Assembly: GCA_018970025.1 (NCBI GenBank)
Contig: JAGWXF010000007.1
Location: forward strand, 1-64,000
Source of the DNA: Actinomycetales bacterium
Lineage (GTDB): Bacteria > Actinomycetota > Actinomycetes > S36-B12
Reading direction: 5' to 3'
Length of the DNA stretch: 64,000 nt
In this document: positions 53,055 through 62,045 of the stretch, piece by piece
Layout: every line of letters begins with the position of its first letter
Position numbering within the stretch: the stretch's first letter is position 1
Program-made: the position numbers and the translations under genes
Notes under the pieces: generated by a model
What the model saw: only the letters and a program-made list of their open reading frames with translations
Databases searched by the model: none
Told to the model about the DNA's origin: nothing

Positions 53055-53555
53055 CTAGCGCAGCAAGTGGAAGACGTGAGTCCAGCCATCAGCGCCGCGA
53101 TTGGTCGAGACCACATAGCCACGGGCGCCGTTATAGGTGCCCGAGCCCCCGATGACAGGCCGGATGGTCTGCTGCCCAGTGGCCAGGGTCGCGGACGACG
53201 ATGGATACAGCGACACCCCGCCGACGACGATCTGGTTGGCCTCTGCCCCGAAGATGAAGGTCAGGTTGGAGGATCGAAGCTCCTGGTCACCGGGCAGGCC
53301 GACGGCAACGGTGGTGAGCGTGCCGGTCATGTAGTACGCCGGGCCGGACTTGCCCGCGGCCGTGGTCGGGATCAGGAAGAACCGCACTGACCCGAGCCCT
53401 TCGCCCTGGACCAGCGTCGGCGCGACCGCACCATGGGTGACCGTGACCATGCGCTCCTTGGGCACAGCGCCGGCAGCAGCGGCCCCCATCACGTGCACCA
53501 GCCCAGCAGCAATCAACCCTGTCAGGGCTATCGCTGACGTGCGCCTGACTCCCAT
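53055..53555 (-). CDS. Secreted allene-oxide-cyclase-like beta-barrel protein
   Basis: 166 residues with a signal peptide (IALTGLIAAGLVHVMGAAAA). The mature part shows the AOC-barrel pattern SSNLTFIFGAEANQIVVGG, then RPVIGGSGTYNGARGYVVST and HVFHLLR at the end. Bacterial proteins with this barrel are secreted and of unknown function. A GAGGGAG ribosome site precedes the ATG. Confidence 0.75.
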   Translation of the reverse strand: MGVRRTSAIALTGLIAAGLVHVMGAAAAGAVPKERMVTVTHGAVAPTLVQGEGLGSVRFFLIPTTAAGKSGPAYYMTGTLTTVAVGLPGDQELRSSNLTFIFGAEANQIVVGGVSLYPSSSATLATGQQTIRPVIGGSGTYNGARGYVVSTNRGADGWTHVFHLLR

Positions 53556-53661
53556 GCTCGCTCCCTCGATCTCGTGTGTGGTGCGTTCAGGCTACGCCCG
53601 GGATCAATGTCCGAGCGCCCATGACATGCCGTAACCGCATGACTGGTGGTACGTTGCAGCG

Positions 53662-53955
53662 ATGAGTGGGAATGGCGCAATCGAATCCCATGCTCTCACC
53701 GTCGGCGATCGAGGTCGCCTCGTCATTCCAGTTGCCATCCGAGAACGGCATGGCTGGGAGCCAGGATCCGCACTGATTGCGCTGGACGTCGACGACGCGG
53801 TCGTGCTGATGAGCCAGGCAGCAGCGCTCACCCTGCTCCACTCGAAGGGCGCAACCGGAGGGCTGGAGGCGTTCCTGAGGCAACGAAGGCTGGCAGCCCG
53901 GCAAGAGTCCGAGGAACGGGATCAATGGCGATCGTCATCGACGCCTCGGCGATGA
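53662..53955 (+). CDS. vapB: VapB-type antitoxin (AbrB fold)
   Basis: 97 residues. The N-terminal swapped-hairpin AbrB/MazE-like DNA-binding domain is seen in TVGDRGRLVIPVAIRERHGW and PGSALIALDVDD. The C-terminal tail is charged (RRLAARQESEERDQW) and would wrap the toxin. The 3' end overlaps the vapC start by 31 bases. It should repress the pair and neutralise VapC. Confidence 0.87.
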   Translation: MSGNGAIESHALTVGDRGRLVIPVAIRERHGWEPGSALIALDVDDAVVLMSQAAALTLLHSKGATGGLEAFLRQRRLAARQESEERDQWRSSSTPRR

Positions 53956-54293
53956 TCGCGCTCCTGGCCGGCGAGCGAGGCTCGGCCGTCGTGCAGGAGG
54001 CCATGGACGCAGAACCGGTGATGAGTGCGGCCCAGGTGGGCGAACTCGCAGGCTTCTACGCTGGCTCACTCGTCGAGTGGTCAGTCGTCAGTGCCCTGCT
54101 GGATGCCTGGGGCGTACGGATCGAGCCAGTCACCCGACAGGACGCTCAGCGGGCCGGCCTGATGCTCGATCGCTCGACCGGACTCAGCCTGGGCGATCGG
54201 CTGTGTCTTGCCCTTGCGGAGCGACTCGACGCCCAGGTCATCACTGCCGATCGAGCCTGGGGCCGAGCGGGTCGCGTCCGCCAGATCCGCTGA
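53925..54293 (+). CDS. vapC: VapC-type toxin (PIN-domain ribonuclease)
   Basis: 122 residues with a PIN fold. The acidic metal site is formed by D6 (VIDASAMIALL), E40 (AAQVGELAGF), D91 (LSLGDRLCLAL) and D109 (VITADRAW). The ATG lies inside vapB. VapC toxins cut specific tRNAs or rRNA. This looks like an intact type II module. A CCCCTG-N5-CAGGGG hairpin follows at 54369-54385. Confidence 0.9.
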   Translation: MAIVIDASAMIALLAGERGSAVVQEAMDAEPVMSAAQVGELAGFYAGSLVEWSVVSALLDAWGVRIEPVTRQDAQRAGLMLDRSTGLSLGDRLCLALAERLDAQVITADRAWGRAGRVRQIR

Positions 54294-54871
54294 CCACCGA
54301 GCCGAGTTCACCTGGATCCGGTGCCGAGACGCCGATCAGATCAGCCATGTCGCTCAGGAGCGGAGCATCCCCTGCAGAGCAGGGGTGAGGCCCACGAGCG
54401 CGAATTGCGCAGCGTGCAACTGCACGCCGGTCAGGAGCGCGCGGCTCGTGTGCTCCTTGACAGTGGCGAGCATCAGCCTGCGCTCTAAGCCAGGCCTGAC
54501 CCTTTTCGCTGCGCATTGGTGGAATCGCTGTTTACCCGGACGATGCACCCCGCCACGGAGCCGAAACGGATCTCGACGTCGGTCGGTCGAGCTGCGCCTC
54601 CGGCATCCTCGGCGTCATCCTGGAGCAGGCCAGCGATCGTCCGACCCTCGATCACCTCCTGCCTCGATCACTATCGCGCTGGGGCCACTCATGCAGGCCG
54701 TGCCTGCTCTCCCTCAACCTCGCGATGAAGGCCTCGCCAAGACTCGCAAGGCACCGAATCAATGCACGACGCAAGCGACTTCAGGGGCGACGCTCGAGCA
54801 GGAGCCGGCGAGTTCCGTGCCCGTCATTGATGGTCGGCGTGCAATCGACCGCTCATGTCGTGCCGATGAAT
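54294..54871. other. Gene-poor gap after vapBC
   Basis: 578 bases without a supported gene. A CCCCTG-N5-CAGGGG hairpin at 54369-54385 may terminate vapBC. A 64-codon minus-strand frame at 54354-54548 has a plausible helix (SRALLTGVQLHAAQFALVG) but no ribosome site or known family. It could be the remnant of an older gene. Nothing else is recognised. Confidence 0.5.
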
Positions 54872-55915
54872 CTACGGGATCTGCGACTGCGCTCGCCAGA
54901 GATCGATGTCACCCTCTACGGCGAACCGGTCGATCTCATCCAGTTCGACGTCGGTGAAGTCCAGTCGCTGCACGGCTGCTGCCGTCTCCTGCAGTTGCTC
55001 GGCACTGCTGGCACCCAGCAGGGTACTGGTGACTCGCGGATCCCGCAGGGTCCAGGCGACCGCCATCTGGGCAAGAGTCTGGCCTCGGCGCTCGGCGATG
55101 GCACGCAGGGCTCGGATGCGGTCGAGGTTCTCGTCCGACAGCATCGACGGGAACAGCGACTTATCCTGCGCCGCGCGGGAGTCGGTCGGGACGCCATCGA
55201 GGTAGCGATTGGTCAGCAGGCCCTGCGCGAGCGGGCTGAAGGTGATCGCGCCAGCACCGACCTCCTGCAGGGCATCCAGCAGGCCGGACTCGATCCAGCG
55301 GTTCAGCATCGAGTAGGAGGGCTGGTGGATCAGCAGCGGGGTACCCATCTCGGCGAGGATGCGAGCGGCCTGGAGAGTTCGAGACGGCGAGTAGGACGAG
55401 ATCCCGACATAGAGAGCCTTGCCCTGCTGCACGGCGGAGTGCAGCGCCCCCATCGACTCCTCGAGCGGCGTCTGGGGATCAGGGCGATGGTGGTAGAAGA
55501 TGTCGACGTAGTCCAAGCCGAGGCGCTTCAGGCTCTGATCGAGGCTCGCGAGCAGGTACTTGCGTGAGCCGAGGTCTCCATACGGCCCCGGCCACATGTC
55601 CCAGCCAGCCTTGGAAGAGATCACCAGTTCATCGCGCAGGCCGGCGAAGTCCTCGGCGAGAATTCGACCGGCATTGATCTCGGCAGTGCCGAAGGGCGGG
55701 CCGTAGTTGTTCGCGAGGTCGAAGTGGGTGATACCCAGGTCGAAGGCCCGGTGCATGATCGCCCGCTGGGTCTCCAGCGGCTTGTCGTCGCCGAAGTTGT
55801 GCCAGAAGCCCAGGGATATGGCCGGCAGCAGCAGGCCACTTCGGCCGCATCGCCGGTAGGGCATGCGGCCGTCGTAGCGATCAGGGTTCGGCACGTACTG
55901 CGCGAGGATCGACAT
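54872..55915 (-). CDS. Aldo-keto reductase, L-glyceraldehyde 3-phosphate reductase type
   Basis: About 347 residues with a TIM-barrel AKR fold of the YghZ/AKR14 group. Catalytic residues are visible: Tyr in DLANNYGPPFG, Lys in VISSKAGWDMWPGPYG and His in DIFYHHRPDP. The WPGPYG segment is typical of the YghZ type. It would reduce L-glyceraldehyde 3-phosphate or methylglyoxal with NADPH. The ATG at 55915 (MSILAQYVPN) is preferred over one ten codons upstream. Confidence 0.9.
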   Translation of the reverse strand: MSILAQYVPNPDRYDGRMPYRRCGRSGLLLPAISLGFWHNFGDDKPLETQRAIMHRAFDLGITHFDLANNYGPPFGTAEINAGRILAEDFAGLRDELVISSKAGWDMWPGPYGDLGSRKYLLASLDQSLKRLGLDYVDIFYHHRPDPQTPLEESMGALHSAVQQGKALYVGISSYSPSRTLQAARILAEMGTPLLIHQPSYSMLNRWIESGLLDALQEVGAGAITFSPLAQGLLTNRYLDGVPTDSRAAQDKSLFPSMLSDENLDRIRALRAIAERRGQTLAQMAVAWTLRDPRVTSTLLGASSAEQLQETAAAVQRLDFTDVELDEIDRFAVEGDIDLWRAQSQIP

Positions 55916-55982
55916 GGGCAGATTCTCGCACCTTCCGGTCGGCACCGATCACGGGTCTTGCCGGTGCCGACCGACTGAGGCA

Positions 55983-57911
55983 CTAGCCGACTGTGCAGGG
56001 CACGCTGAAGCCTGCGATTGAGGCGGTGCAGGTGGCTGGAATCGCCAGCGACCCGGATTCGCTGAAGCCAGCGGTTGCCGACGCGCCAGCTGCCAGCGAG
56101 CCGTTCCAGGACTCATTGGCGGCGATCAGCATCCCGTTCGCGCTGCCTCCCCTGGCATTCCACATGCTGCTCACCGTTCCGGCCCAGGGCATGGATACGG
56201 CCCAGCTACTGATGGGCGCCCCCGTTCGATTCGTGATGACGAGGTCGACCGTGCGCCCGCTCCCCCAGTCCGAGGTCACCTTCAGCCGGACGCCGATCCC
56301 CGATCCGGCCGACGTCGACGATGGCGCCGGGGCAGTCGGGGTCGGGGCAGGTGCGGTCGCGGTCGGGGCAGGTGCGGTCGCGGTCGCGGTCGGGGCAAGT
56401 GGAGTCGCGGTCGGGCTCGTCGTAGCGGACGTCCCCACGCCGGCGACGAAGGCCTTGGCATAGGCCCACTGCGGATTGCTGGTGTAGGTGCACAAGTACA
56501 GGGCCTGCGAACCGGTCGAGCATGGCTTATCGCGCGTCATCTCCCACCAGCTCAGCTGCCCCACCCCATTGGCCTTGACGAACCCCGCCACCTTCGTCGC
56601 GTCGACCAGGCTGAACATCTCGGTCGACACGTCGTTCTGGCCGATCATCGGCGTGATGCCCACCATGGAGTACAGCCTCGCATTGGAGTACGTCGAGAAG
56701 GTGGGGACGGCCCTCATTTGGCCGACCGTGCCCTGTGCTGCAGTGATCGCATGAGTGCCCATGTCCGTGTAGCCCTGGCTGTAGTCCATCGCCATCACGT
56801 TCACGGCTGCGAGCTTCACGCCCGCTGCAGCGAACTCCCGCATGGTGCGCACGCCATTGGCGTCCAGACCATCGGGCATGACGGGCAGGGTGAGTGACAC
56901 CTCAACCGTTCGACCCTGTGCAGCATATTCACGTTGCAGGGCTGCGATCACTCGCGCACGACGCTGGTTTGCCGTCGCATTGGCCACAGCAGCGCCCTCG
57001 ATATCGAAGTCGATGCGATCAAGGCCGTAGCGGTCGATCACCTTCCTATATGCGGCGAGCAGTGCAGTCTCATCCGCGCATGTGTCGGCCAGCTCGCTGC
57101 CCGAGGCACCACCGAAGGAGGCGATGACGCGTCCACCTTCCTTCTTGAATGGGCTGATGGCCTCGCTGAAGTCACCGGATCCGCCCACGGCATAGGCGCT
57201 GTAGCCACCCCAGGCCGGGGCACACGACCGGCCGGCCTCCTGCACGATGAAGGCTGCAGTGAAGGCACGGACGCCCGTCGCTGCGGACATCGCAAGTAGG
57301 TCGGCCGGAGGCCACAGCCCCATGTCAACGTATGGCGCAACCACGGTCGCACCCGAGGAGCCCGTCGTGCCCGAGGCCGTGGGGGTCGGTGTCGCGGACG
57401 ACGAAGCGGATGCGGACGACGACGCGGAGGCGGATGCAGCCATGGAGGGCGACGTGGTCGGGAGCGGTGATCCCGAGGCACCGGACACAATCGCGCAACT
57501 TCGGCCACTCACCGTGCACGAGGAGGGCGTCAGCGATGACCGATTGACGGGCTGGCCGATGAGGCCGAAACGGGCCGTCGCGCCCGGCGCCAGTGATCGG
57601 GACCAGCTCGGGCCGGATGCGGTGAAGCCGGTGGACGTCGAACTCATGGTTGCATCCCAGATGCTGCTGACCTTGGATCCATAGACGAAGGACACTGACC
57701 AGGGGTCGATCGTGCTGCTCGTGCGATTGGTGACGGCGACGTCAGCCTGGAAGCCGCTGCCCCAGTCCGCGGTAACCTGCCAGCTCACCGTGACGTCGGC
57801 AGTGGCGGCGTCGGCGGACGCGGCCTGCAGGCCAACGATGCTGAGCGTCACGACGGGCACGAGACCGACGGCGATGGCTCCGAGACTGCGCTTGCTCCTG
57901 CGGCTGGACAT
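55983..57911 (-). CDS. Secreted GH18 chitinase flanked by two CBM2 domains
   Basis: 642 residues. A signal peptide (about 1-36) is followed by a CBM2 domain (38-145), a Ser/Ala/Thr linker, a GH18 barrel (about 188-500) with the catalytic DxxDxDxE motif at 298-305 (DRIDFDIE, acid E305), a Pro/Ala/Thr linker and a second CBM2 (about 550-642). CBM2 modules bind crystalline cellulose or chitin. One at each end is unusual, as most such chitinases carry a single one. It likely degrades chitin outside the cell. Confidence 0.9.
   Translation of the reverse strand: MSSRRSKRSLGAIAVGLVPVVTLSIVGLQAASADAATADVTVSWQVTADWGSGFQADVAVTNRTSSTIDPWSVSFVYGSKVSSIWDATMSSTSTGFTASGPSWSRSLAPGATARFGLIGQPVNRSSLTPSSCTVSGRSCAIVSGASGSPLPTTSPSMAASASASSSASASSSATPTPTASGTTGSSGATVVAPYVDMGLWPPADLLAMSAATGVRAFTAAFIVQEAGRSCAPAWGGYSAYAVGGSGDFSEAISPFKKEGGRVIASFGGASGSELADTCADETALLAAYRKVIDRYGLDRIDFDIEGAAVANATANQRRARVIAALQREYAAQGRTVEVSLTLPVMPDGLDANGVRTMREFAAAGVKLAAVNVMAMDYSQGYTDMGTHAITAAQGTVGQMRAVPTFSTYSNARLYSMVGITPMIGQNDVSTEMFSLVDATKVAGFVKANGVGQLSWWEMTRDKPCSTGSQALYLCTYTSNPQWAYAKAFVAGVGTSATTSPTATPLAPTATATAPAPTATAPAPTPTAPAPSSTSAGSGIGVRLKVTSDWGSGRTVDLVITNRTGAPISSWAVSMPWAGTVSSMWNARGGSANGMLIAANESWNGSLAAGASATAGFSESGSLAIPATCTASIAGFSVPCTVG
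56331..56415 (-). repeat. Imperfect tandem repeat coding the GH18-CBM2 linker
   Basis: Units containing GTCGGGGCAGGTGCGGTCGC recur head to tail and encode the APAPTATAPAPTPTA linker. Such repeats can expand or contract in frame and so alter the spacing between the chitinase barrel and the C-terminal CBM2. Confidence 0.75.
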
Positions 57912-58027
57912 TGCTCACCCTTCAAAGGCGACAGGCACCTGTCGCGGCGCCCGCTGATTCGGTCGCACTGCCTTTGACGGGGCGTCTTGCGCTGGCGTTG
58001 CCTGATGCGCCGGTCCTGATCGAATCC

Positions 58028-60082
58028 TTACACCGAGGTGCGGGCGAAGACCACGAGTCGCTCGCCGAGGGACTGCTGAAGATCGCAGGTGGCGAGCGTG
58101 AGGGTCGGCATGCCGGCCTTGATTGGATCGGCGCCGAGGAACCAGTTCTCGTCCGGGGCCACGACCACCGTCGAGTCGATGACGTAGCGCGACACGAGCC
58201 CCTCGACATCGGTGAAGGTGACCTCATCGCCAGGCTGGAGTTGATCGAGGTGAACGAAGGGCGCATTCATGTCGGAGCGCGTACCGATGATCACCGAGTT
58301 TCCGGTAGTGCCCGGCGCGGGCGTGGACGGATGATGTCCGAGCCCAGTGACCAGGCCGGCCCCGTCAATGCCCTGCTGCACGGCGAAGCCCTGCTGATCC
58401 AGCAAGGGGCTGCCGCCGCGGGTGACGACCAGGCGCCCGAGCACCTGTCCGTCGGCTATGACCGGCACGGCCGCGAGTCCAGCCGGCGGATCCGGCAGGC
58501 AGGCGCCCTGGGCCGCCGAGCTCGGGTTTGCGTCCGCGACTGATGCTGGTGCCGCGGCAGGTGGTACGCCCCCCGGAGGCTGGCTCGGCTCGCTGACCTG
58601 CCCGGGCAGGCGAAGGGAGCTGGTATCCATCGTGCGCAACACCCCGAAGCCGACCAGCGCTGCGATGGCGATGACAATGGCGGTACCCACCAGCGCCTTC
58701 GGCGCGCGCTTCCTGCCTCGAGGTGCCGGGGAATCGTGACCGGCTGCCGTGTGACCAATCCGACTGCGTGCGCTGGTATCTCGGGGGACGGTCGCCTCGA
58801 CCCCGCCGACCTCGCTGGGCAGGCCCATCGGGACGGTCGGCGCGGATGGCGCGCTTGCGGGTCCGCGTCCCACGACGTTCACCGCAGAAATGCGCACGAT
58901 GTAGGGGATGCCATTCGCCAGGCCGGTCAGGGTCGCCGACGTGGTGTTCGGCGAGGGGTGGTCGCCCAGGACCCAGGTGGAGCCACCGTCATGGGAGCTC
59001 TCGATGACGTAGCCAATGAGCGGCATGCCGCCGTCACTCGTGGGCGCGGCCCACGCGATGGTCAGGAACTGGTCGCCAGGTGTGCATACCTGCACGGTCG
59101 GCGGGCCAGGCAGACCGGCCGGAGTGGCCTGGCAGGCCACCGAGGCCCGGCCGTGTCCGGCGGCGTTGATCGCGCAGACGGTGAACTGGTACCCCAGGCC
59201 ATTGGTCAGGCCGGTGACCACGGCGACGCACTCCGCTGACGGCGGTCTGGGGATATCTACCCACGTTGCCCCGCCATCGACGGACATCCGAACGGCGTAG
59301 TCCTGTACGCGATAGCCGCCGTCATTGACCGGAGGCATCCAGGTGAGCCGTACCTGGCGATCGCCCGGCTCGCTCGCCAGGGCCTGGGGGGACCCTGGAG
59401 TTCCCATCGGGGTGATGGGCGCGGTCGGCCGCGAGGCAGGTCCAACACCGGCCGCGTTCACGGCGGCGACTCGGAAGCAGATGTCTCCTCGCCCGGAGAG
59501 ATCGTCGATCATCGCGGCCCGCTGACTGCCGGGCACCTCGCGAAGGATCGTCCACGATGACCCGCCGTCGAAGGATGCCTGCACCTGGTAGGAGGTGATG
59601 GGCATCCCACCCGTCGAGGTTGGTGCGAGCCAGGAGACGGAAATGGTCCCGTCGACCATCCGGACGGACACCTCGGAGGAATTCGGCAGCGCTGACGGTC
59701 GTGCGTCAGCGATCGAAGCCTGGCCGGAGTCCTGGCTGCGGACCCGACGCACTCCCCGCAACTCGCCGGAGATGATGAGCGCTGCAACCATGACCGAGAG
59801 CACCGCGCAGCCGGCGGTGTAGACCGGCCGCGCGATCGGAAGCTCATGGAACAGCGACCCGAGGGTCACAGCCCCCATGATCGGAACAAGCCAGCACCAG
59901 CCGCCGTGCAGGAGCGCGAAACCAAGGAGAGCAATGGCCACGACGCCGACCCAGGTCAGCGCAACCGTCGGGAAGTAGGCGCACAGGGCAAGGGGGATGG
60001 CGAGGACAACGCAGACCTGGAGGCTGAATCCGACGATGCGCCAGCCGCTCACCGTCGGCAGCCCAGAGGTACCCCTGGCCAT
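58028..60082 (-). CDS. FN3-repeat membrane protein with degenerate sortase domain
   Basis: 684 residues. Four N-terminal spans (about 14-106) are followed by three fibronectin type III domains (roughly 128-225, 228-322, 325-415), a single span near residue 475 and a C-terminal class E-like sortase domain (about 540-684). The sortase keeps the nucleophile C666 (TLTLATCDL) and R675 (GERLVVFA). The usual catalytic His of the GHR motif is Thr601 (NSVIIGTRSDMNAPF). Transpeptidation is therefore doubtful, and a scaffold or substrate-holding role is possible. GGGAGGG precedes the ATG. Confidence 0.85.
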   Translation of the reverse strand: MARGTSGLPTVSGWRIVGFSLQVCVVLAIPLALCAYFPTVALTWVGVVAIALLGFALLHGGWCWLVPIMGAVTLGSLFHELPIARPVYTAGCAVLSVMVAALIISGELRGVRRVRSQDSGQASIADARPSALPNSSEVSVRMVDGTISVSWLAPTSTGGMPITSYQVQASFDGGSSWTILREVPGSQRAAMIDDLSGRGDICFRVAAVNAAGVGPASRPTAPITPMGTPGSPQALASEPGDRQVRLTWMPPVNDGGYRVQDYAVRMSVDGGATWVDIPRPPSAECVAVVTGLTNGLGYQFTVCAINAAGHGRASVACQATPAGLPGPPTVQVCTPGDQFLTIAWAAPTSDGGMPLIGYVIESSHDGGSTWVLGDHPSPNTTSATLTGLANGIPYIVRISAVNVVGRGPASAPSAPTVPMGLPSEVGGVEATVPRDTSARSRIGHTAAGHDSPAPRGRKRAPKALVGTAIVIAIAALVGFGVLRTMDTSSLRLPGQVSEPSQPPGGVPPAAAPASVADANPSSAAQGACLPDPPAGLAAVPVIADGQVLGRLVVTRGGSPLLDQQGFAVQQGIDGAGLVTGLGHHPSTPAPGTTGNSVIIGTRSDMNAPFVHLDQLQPGDEVTFTDVEGLVSRYVIDSTVVVAPDENWFLGADPIKAGMPTLTLATCDLQQSLGERLVVFARTSV

Positions 60083-60099
60083 GCGCCACCCTCCCTTCT

Positions 60100-60122
60100 G
60101 TCACTTTAGTCACAACCGTCAC
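60100..60122 (-). promoter_or_regulatory. Three 9-bp GTCAC repeats before the FN3-sortase gene
   Basis: GTCAC recurs at 60100, 60109 and 60118 with a nine-base period, directly upstream of the gene's ribosome site. The spacing is not a full helical turn, so binding by a tandem activator is uncertain. Confidence 0.35.
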
Positions 60123-60275
60123 AGAAGTATTCCGGACAACGGAGGCAAAGGACGGCAGTGACACCCAGGCAGGCGCAGCCCGGGACGGCCTGCTACCCCT
60201 GACTCCTGGCCTGACGATACGCCGGAAATCCAGGTGATAAAGCGCCACCGAGCGCCGAACCCTGGGCCACGACGC

Positions 60276-62045
60276 CTAGAAGGGTGGGTCGTCAGGTGGT
60301 GGGTCGTCAGGTGGTGGGTCGTCAGGTGGTGGGTCGTCAGGTGGTGGGTCGTCAGGCGGTGGGTCGTCGGGGGACGGGAGGTCAGGGGCAAGCTCGACCT
60401 GTAGGGGCGGGCGAAGGGGTGGCTCAAGGGGAGGCGCCGGCCGGCGGTGATAGCGGCGACCCAGGGGTGAGTGCCAGGTGCAGGAGCCGTCGGAGCGAGA
60501 ATCGGTGATGCTCCAGCCGCCGTGGGTCTTTGCCTGGTGGTGCCGGGTGCAGAGTGCGCCGAGGTTGGCTGGCGCAGTGGTGCCGCCGTCATCCCAGGCA
60601 ATGGCGTGGTCGACCTGGCAGCCAGTGGCCCGGCGGCCGCAGCCCGGGAACCGGCAGGTGCGATCCCGGGCCTGCACGAGGCGGCGCAACGCGTCGGGCA
60701 CGCGGTAGGTGCGGCGGCCGTAGTCCAGCAGCTGCCCGGTGAGGGGGTCGGTGACCAGCCGGCGCATGGTGGCGTCGGCGAGCATGCCGCGCACGGCCTC
60801 AGCTGGGATCGGCTCGCCGCCGGACAGCTGGGCCGGCTGCGCGGTCAGCCCGAGCAGCGCGTCCAGGGTGATGACGACATCGAGGTGGACCCGGGGCCGG
60901 GGCCCCAACTCCCAGCCCTCGCGGGGCAGGGGGCCATCGGGCAGGGGGCCACCGGGCAGGTGACCCGGCTGGCGGCCCTCCGGCAGGCAACCGCCGGACA
61001 GATGAGCGGTACCGGTGAGCAGGCAGGCCAATGCAAGAGCACGGCGCTCTCCCGCCGTTGCCTCACAGGGCGCCTCCAGCCGAGGGTCTCGTGCCAGCGC
61101 CGTGATCGCGGCCATGCAGGCGTGAGCATGCTCGATGGGCATTCGCGCCAACAGCGCCGCGCTGCCGTCGGCTTCGTCCAGCAGCAGCACCTCATGGCCT
61201 CTCCACCGCCACCGGCCCTTCCCGTCACTCGCACCGTGAGTGTCCAGTAACGAGGCCACTGCCACGCCCACCGCCCGCCGGGTCCGCGCAACCGTCGAGG
61301 ACGGCGCCACCGCCAGTGCCCGCTCCTGCAGCGCCCCGCACCCCAGTTCGAACGTTGCCCGGAGAGCAGTATCCGAGGACCCGTGCCCCGGCAGCCGGCG
61401 GGCTCCATCGACGATCACCGCCGCGTGCGCGGGCGAGATCAAGCCCTCTGCAAGCGCCTCACGCACCCTTCCCAGCCCGCCGGCCAGCAGACGCGCCCCG
61501 TCGATCCGCGCCTGGGCGTAACCCGACGACCAGCGCAATGCGCAAGCGACCTCCTCCCGGACCAGGTCCTCCAGGCAGATCTCGACCAAGCCCCCGGCAG
61601 GCTCCTGCTCAGGTGCCGCAGCACCATCACCTGCGGGAGGTTTGCCCGCGTTGGGCGGCCGCACGACCGTCACCTCAGACCGGGACGGATGCAGGCCTGC
61701 GACCGCGACAAGGGCAGACGCCTGCAGCGCATGCAACCAGCCCACATGCCGCTCCAGCACCTCCAGGAACGAGAGGGCATCGTCATCGCCCAGCTCCGCT
61801 GGATCGAGCCGGAGCAGCGCCGCCAGGCACTCAACCCCAGGCACCGTCTCGCGCAATGACGCAAGGAGCACCCCTGGCGGCTGCCCGGCAGGCAACCCGG
61901 CTCCTCCCGGCGAAGCGGCGCCGCCTGGGCCCGGACAGCACGAGTCGGCACCCGGACCGACACCCGGCCCGGCACTCGGGCAGTCACCCGGGCAGGGACC
62001 CGGGCCGTCGGGACCGGATGCGTCCTGCGCACCGCCATCGAACAT
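60276..62045 (-). CDS. DUF222-HNH nuclease-like protein (13E12 family)
   Basis: About 589 residues. The DUF222 region covers the first two-thirds and the C-terminal HNH motif is CQVDHAIAWDDGGTTAPANL and CTRHHQAKTHGGW, preceded by CRFPGCGRRA. This is the actinobacterial 13E12-repeat type. The N-terminal 60 residues are Gly/Pro-rich, and the C-terminus ends in six DDPPP-like repeats. The ATG at 62045 lies within a perfect SOS box. The frame stays open upstream, but the box argues for this start. It is probably a nuclease expressed after DNA damage. Confidence 0.9.
   Translation of the reverse strand: MFDGGAQDASGPDGPGPCPGDCPSAGPGVGPGADSCCPGPGGAASPGGAGLPAGQPPGVLLASLRETVPGVECLAALLRLDPAELGDDDALSFLEVLERHVGWLHALQASALVAVAGLHPSRSEVTVVRPPNAGKPPAGDGAAAPEQEPAGGLVEICLEDLVREEVACALRWSSGYAQARIDGARLLAGGLGRVREALAEGLISPAHAAVIVDGARRLPGHGSSDTALRATFELGCGALQERALAVAPSSTVARTRRAVGVAVASLLDTHGASDGKGRWRWRGHEVLLLDEADGSAALLARMPIEHAHACMAAITALARDPRLEAPCEATAGERRALALACLLTGTAHLSGGCLPEGRQPGHLPGGPLPDGPLPREGWELGPRPRVHLDVVITLDALLGLTAQPAQLSGGEPIPAEAVRGMLADATMRRLVTDPLTGQLLDYGRRTYRVPDALRRLVQARDRTCRFPGCGRRATGCQVDHAIAWDDGGTTAPANLGALCTRHHQAKTHGGWSITDSRSDGSCTWHSPLGRRYHRRPAPPLEPPLRPPLQVELAPDLPSPDDPPPDDPPPDDPPPDDPPPDDPPPDDPPF
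60283..60372 (-). repeat. Six tandem 15-bp repeats at the 3' end of the DUF222-HNH gene
   Basis: Units of GGTGGGTCGTCAGGT follow each other from 60283, with the last two slightly changed. They encode the repeating PDDPP C-terminal tail. Because the unit is 15 bases, slippage changes tail length without shifting the frame. Confidence 0.9.

Noticed and set aside
54354-54548. Minus-strand 64-codon frame as a gene
   Set aside because: There is no ribosome site or recognisable family and the frame is short. It is kept only as a possible remnant.
60283-60372. Possible CRISPR-like array
   Set aside because: The units are 15 bases with no spacers and encode an in-frame protein tail.
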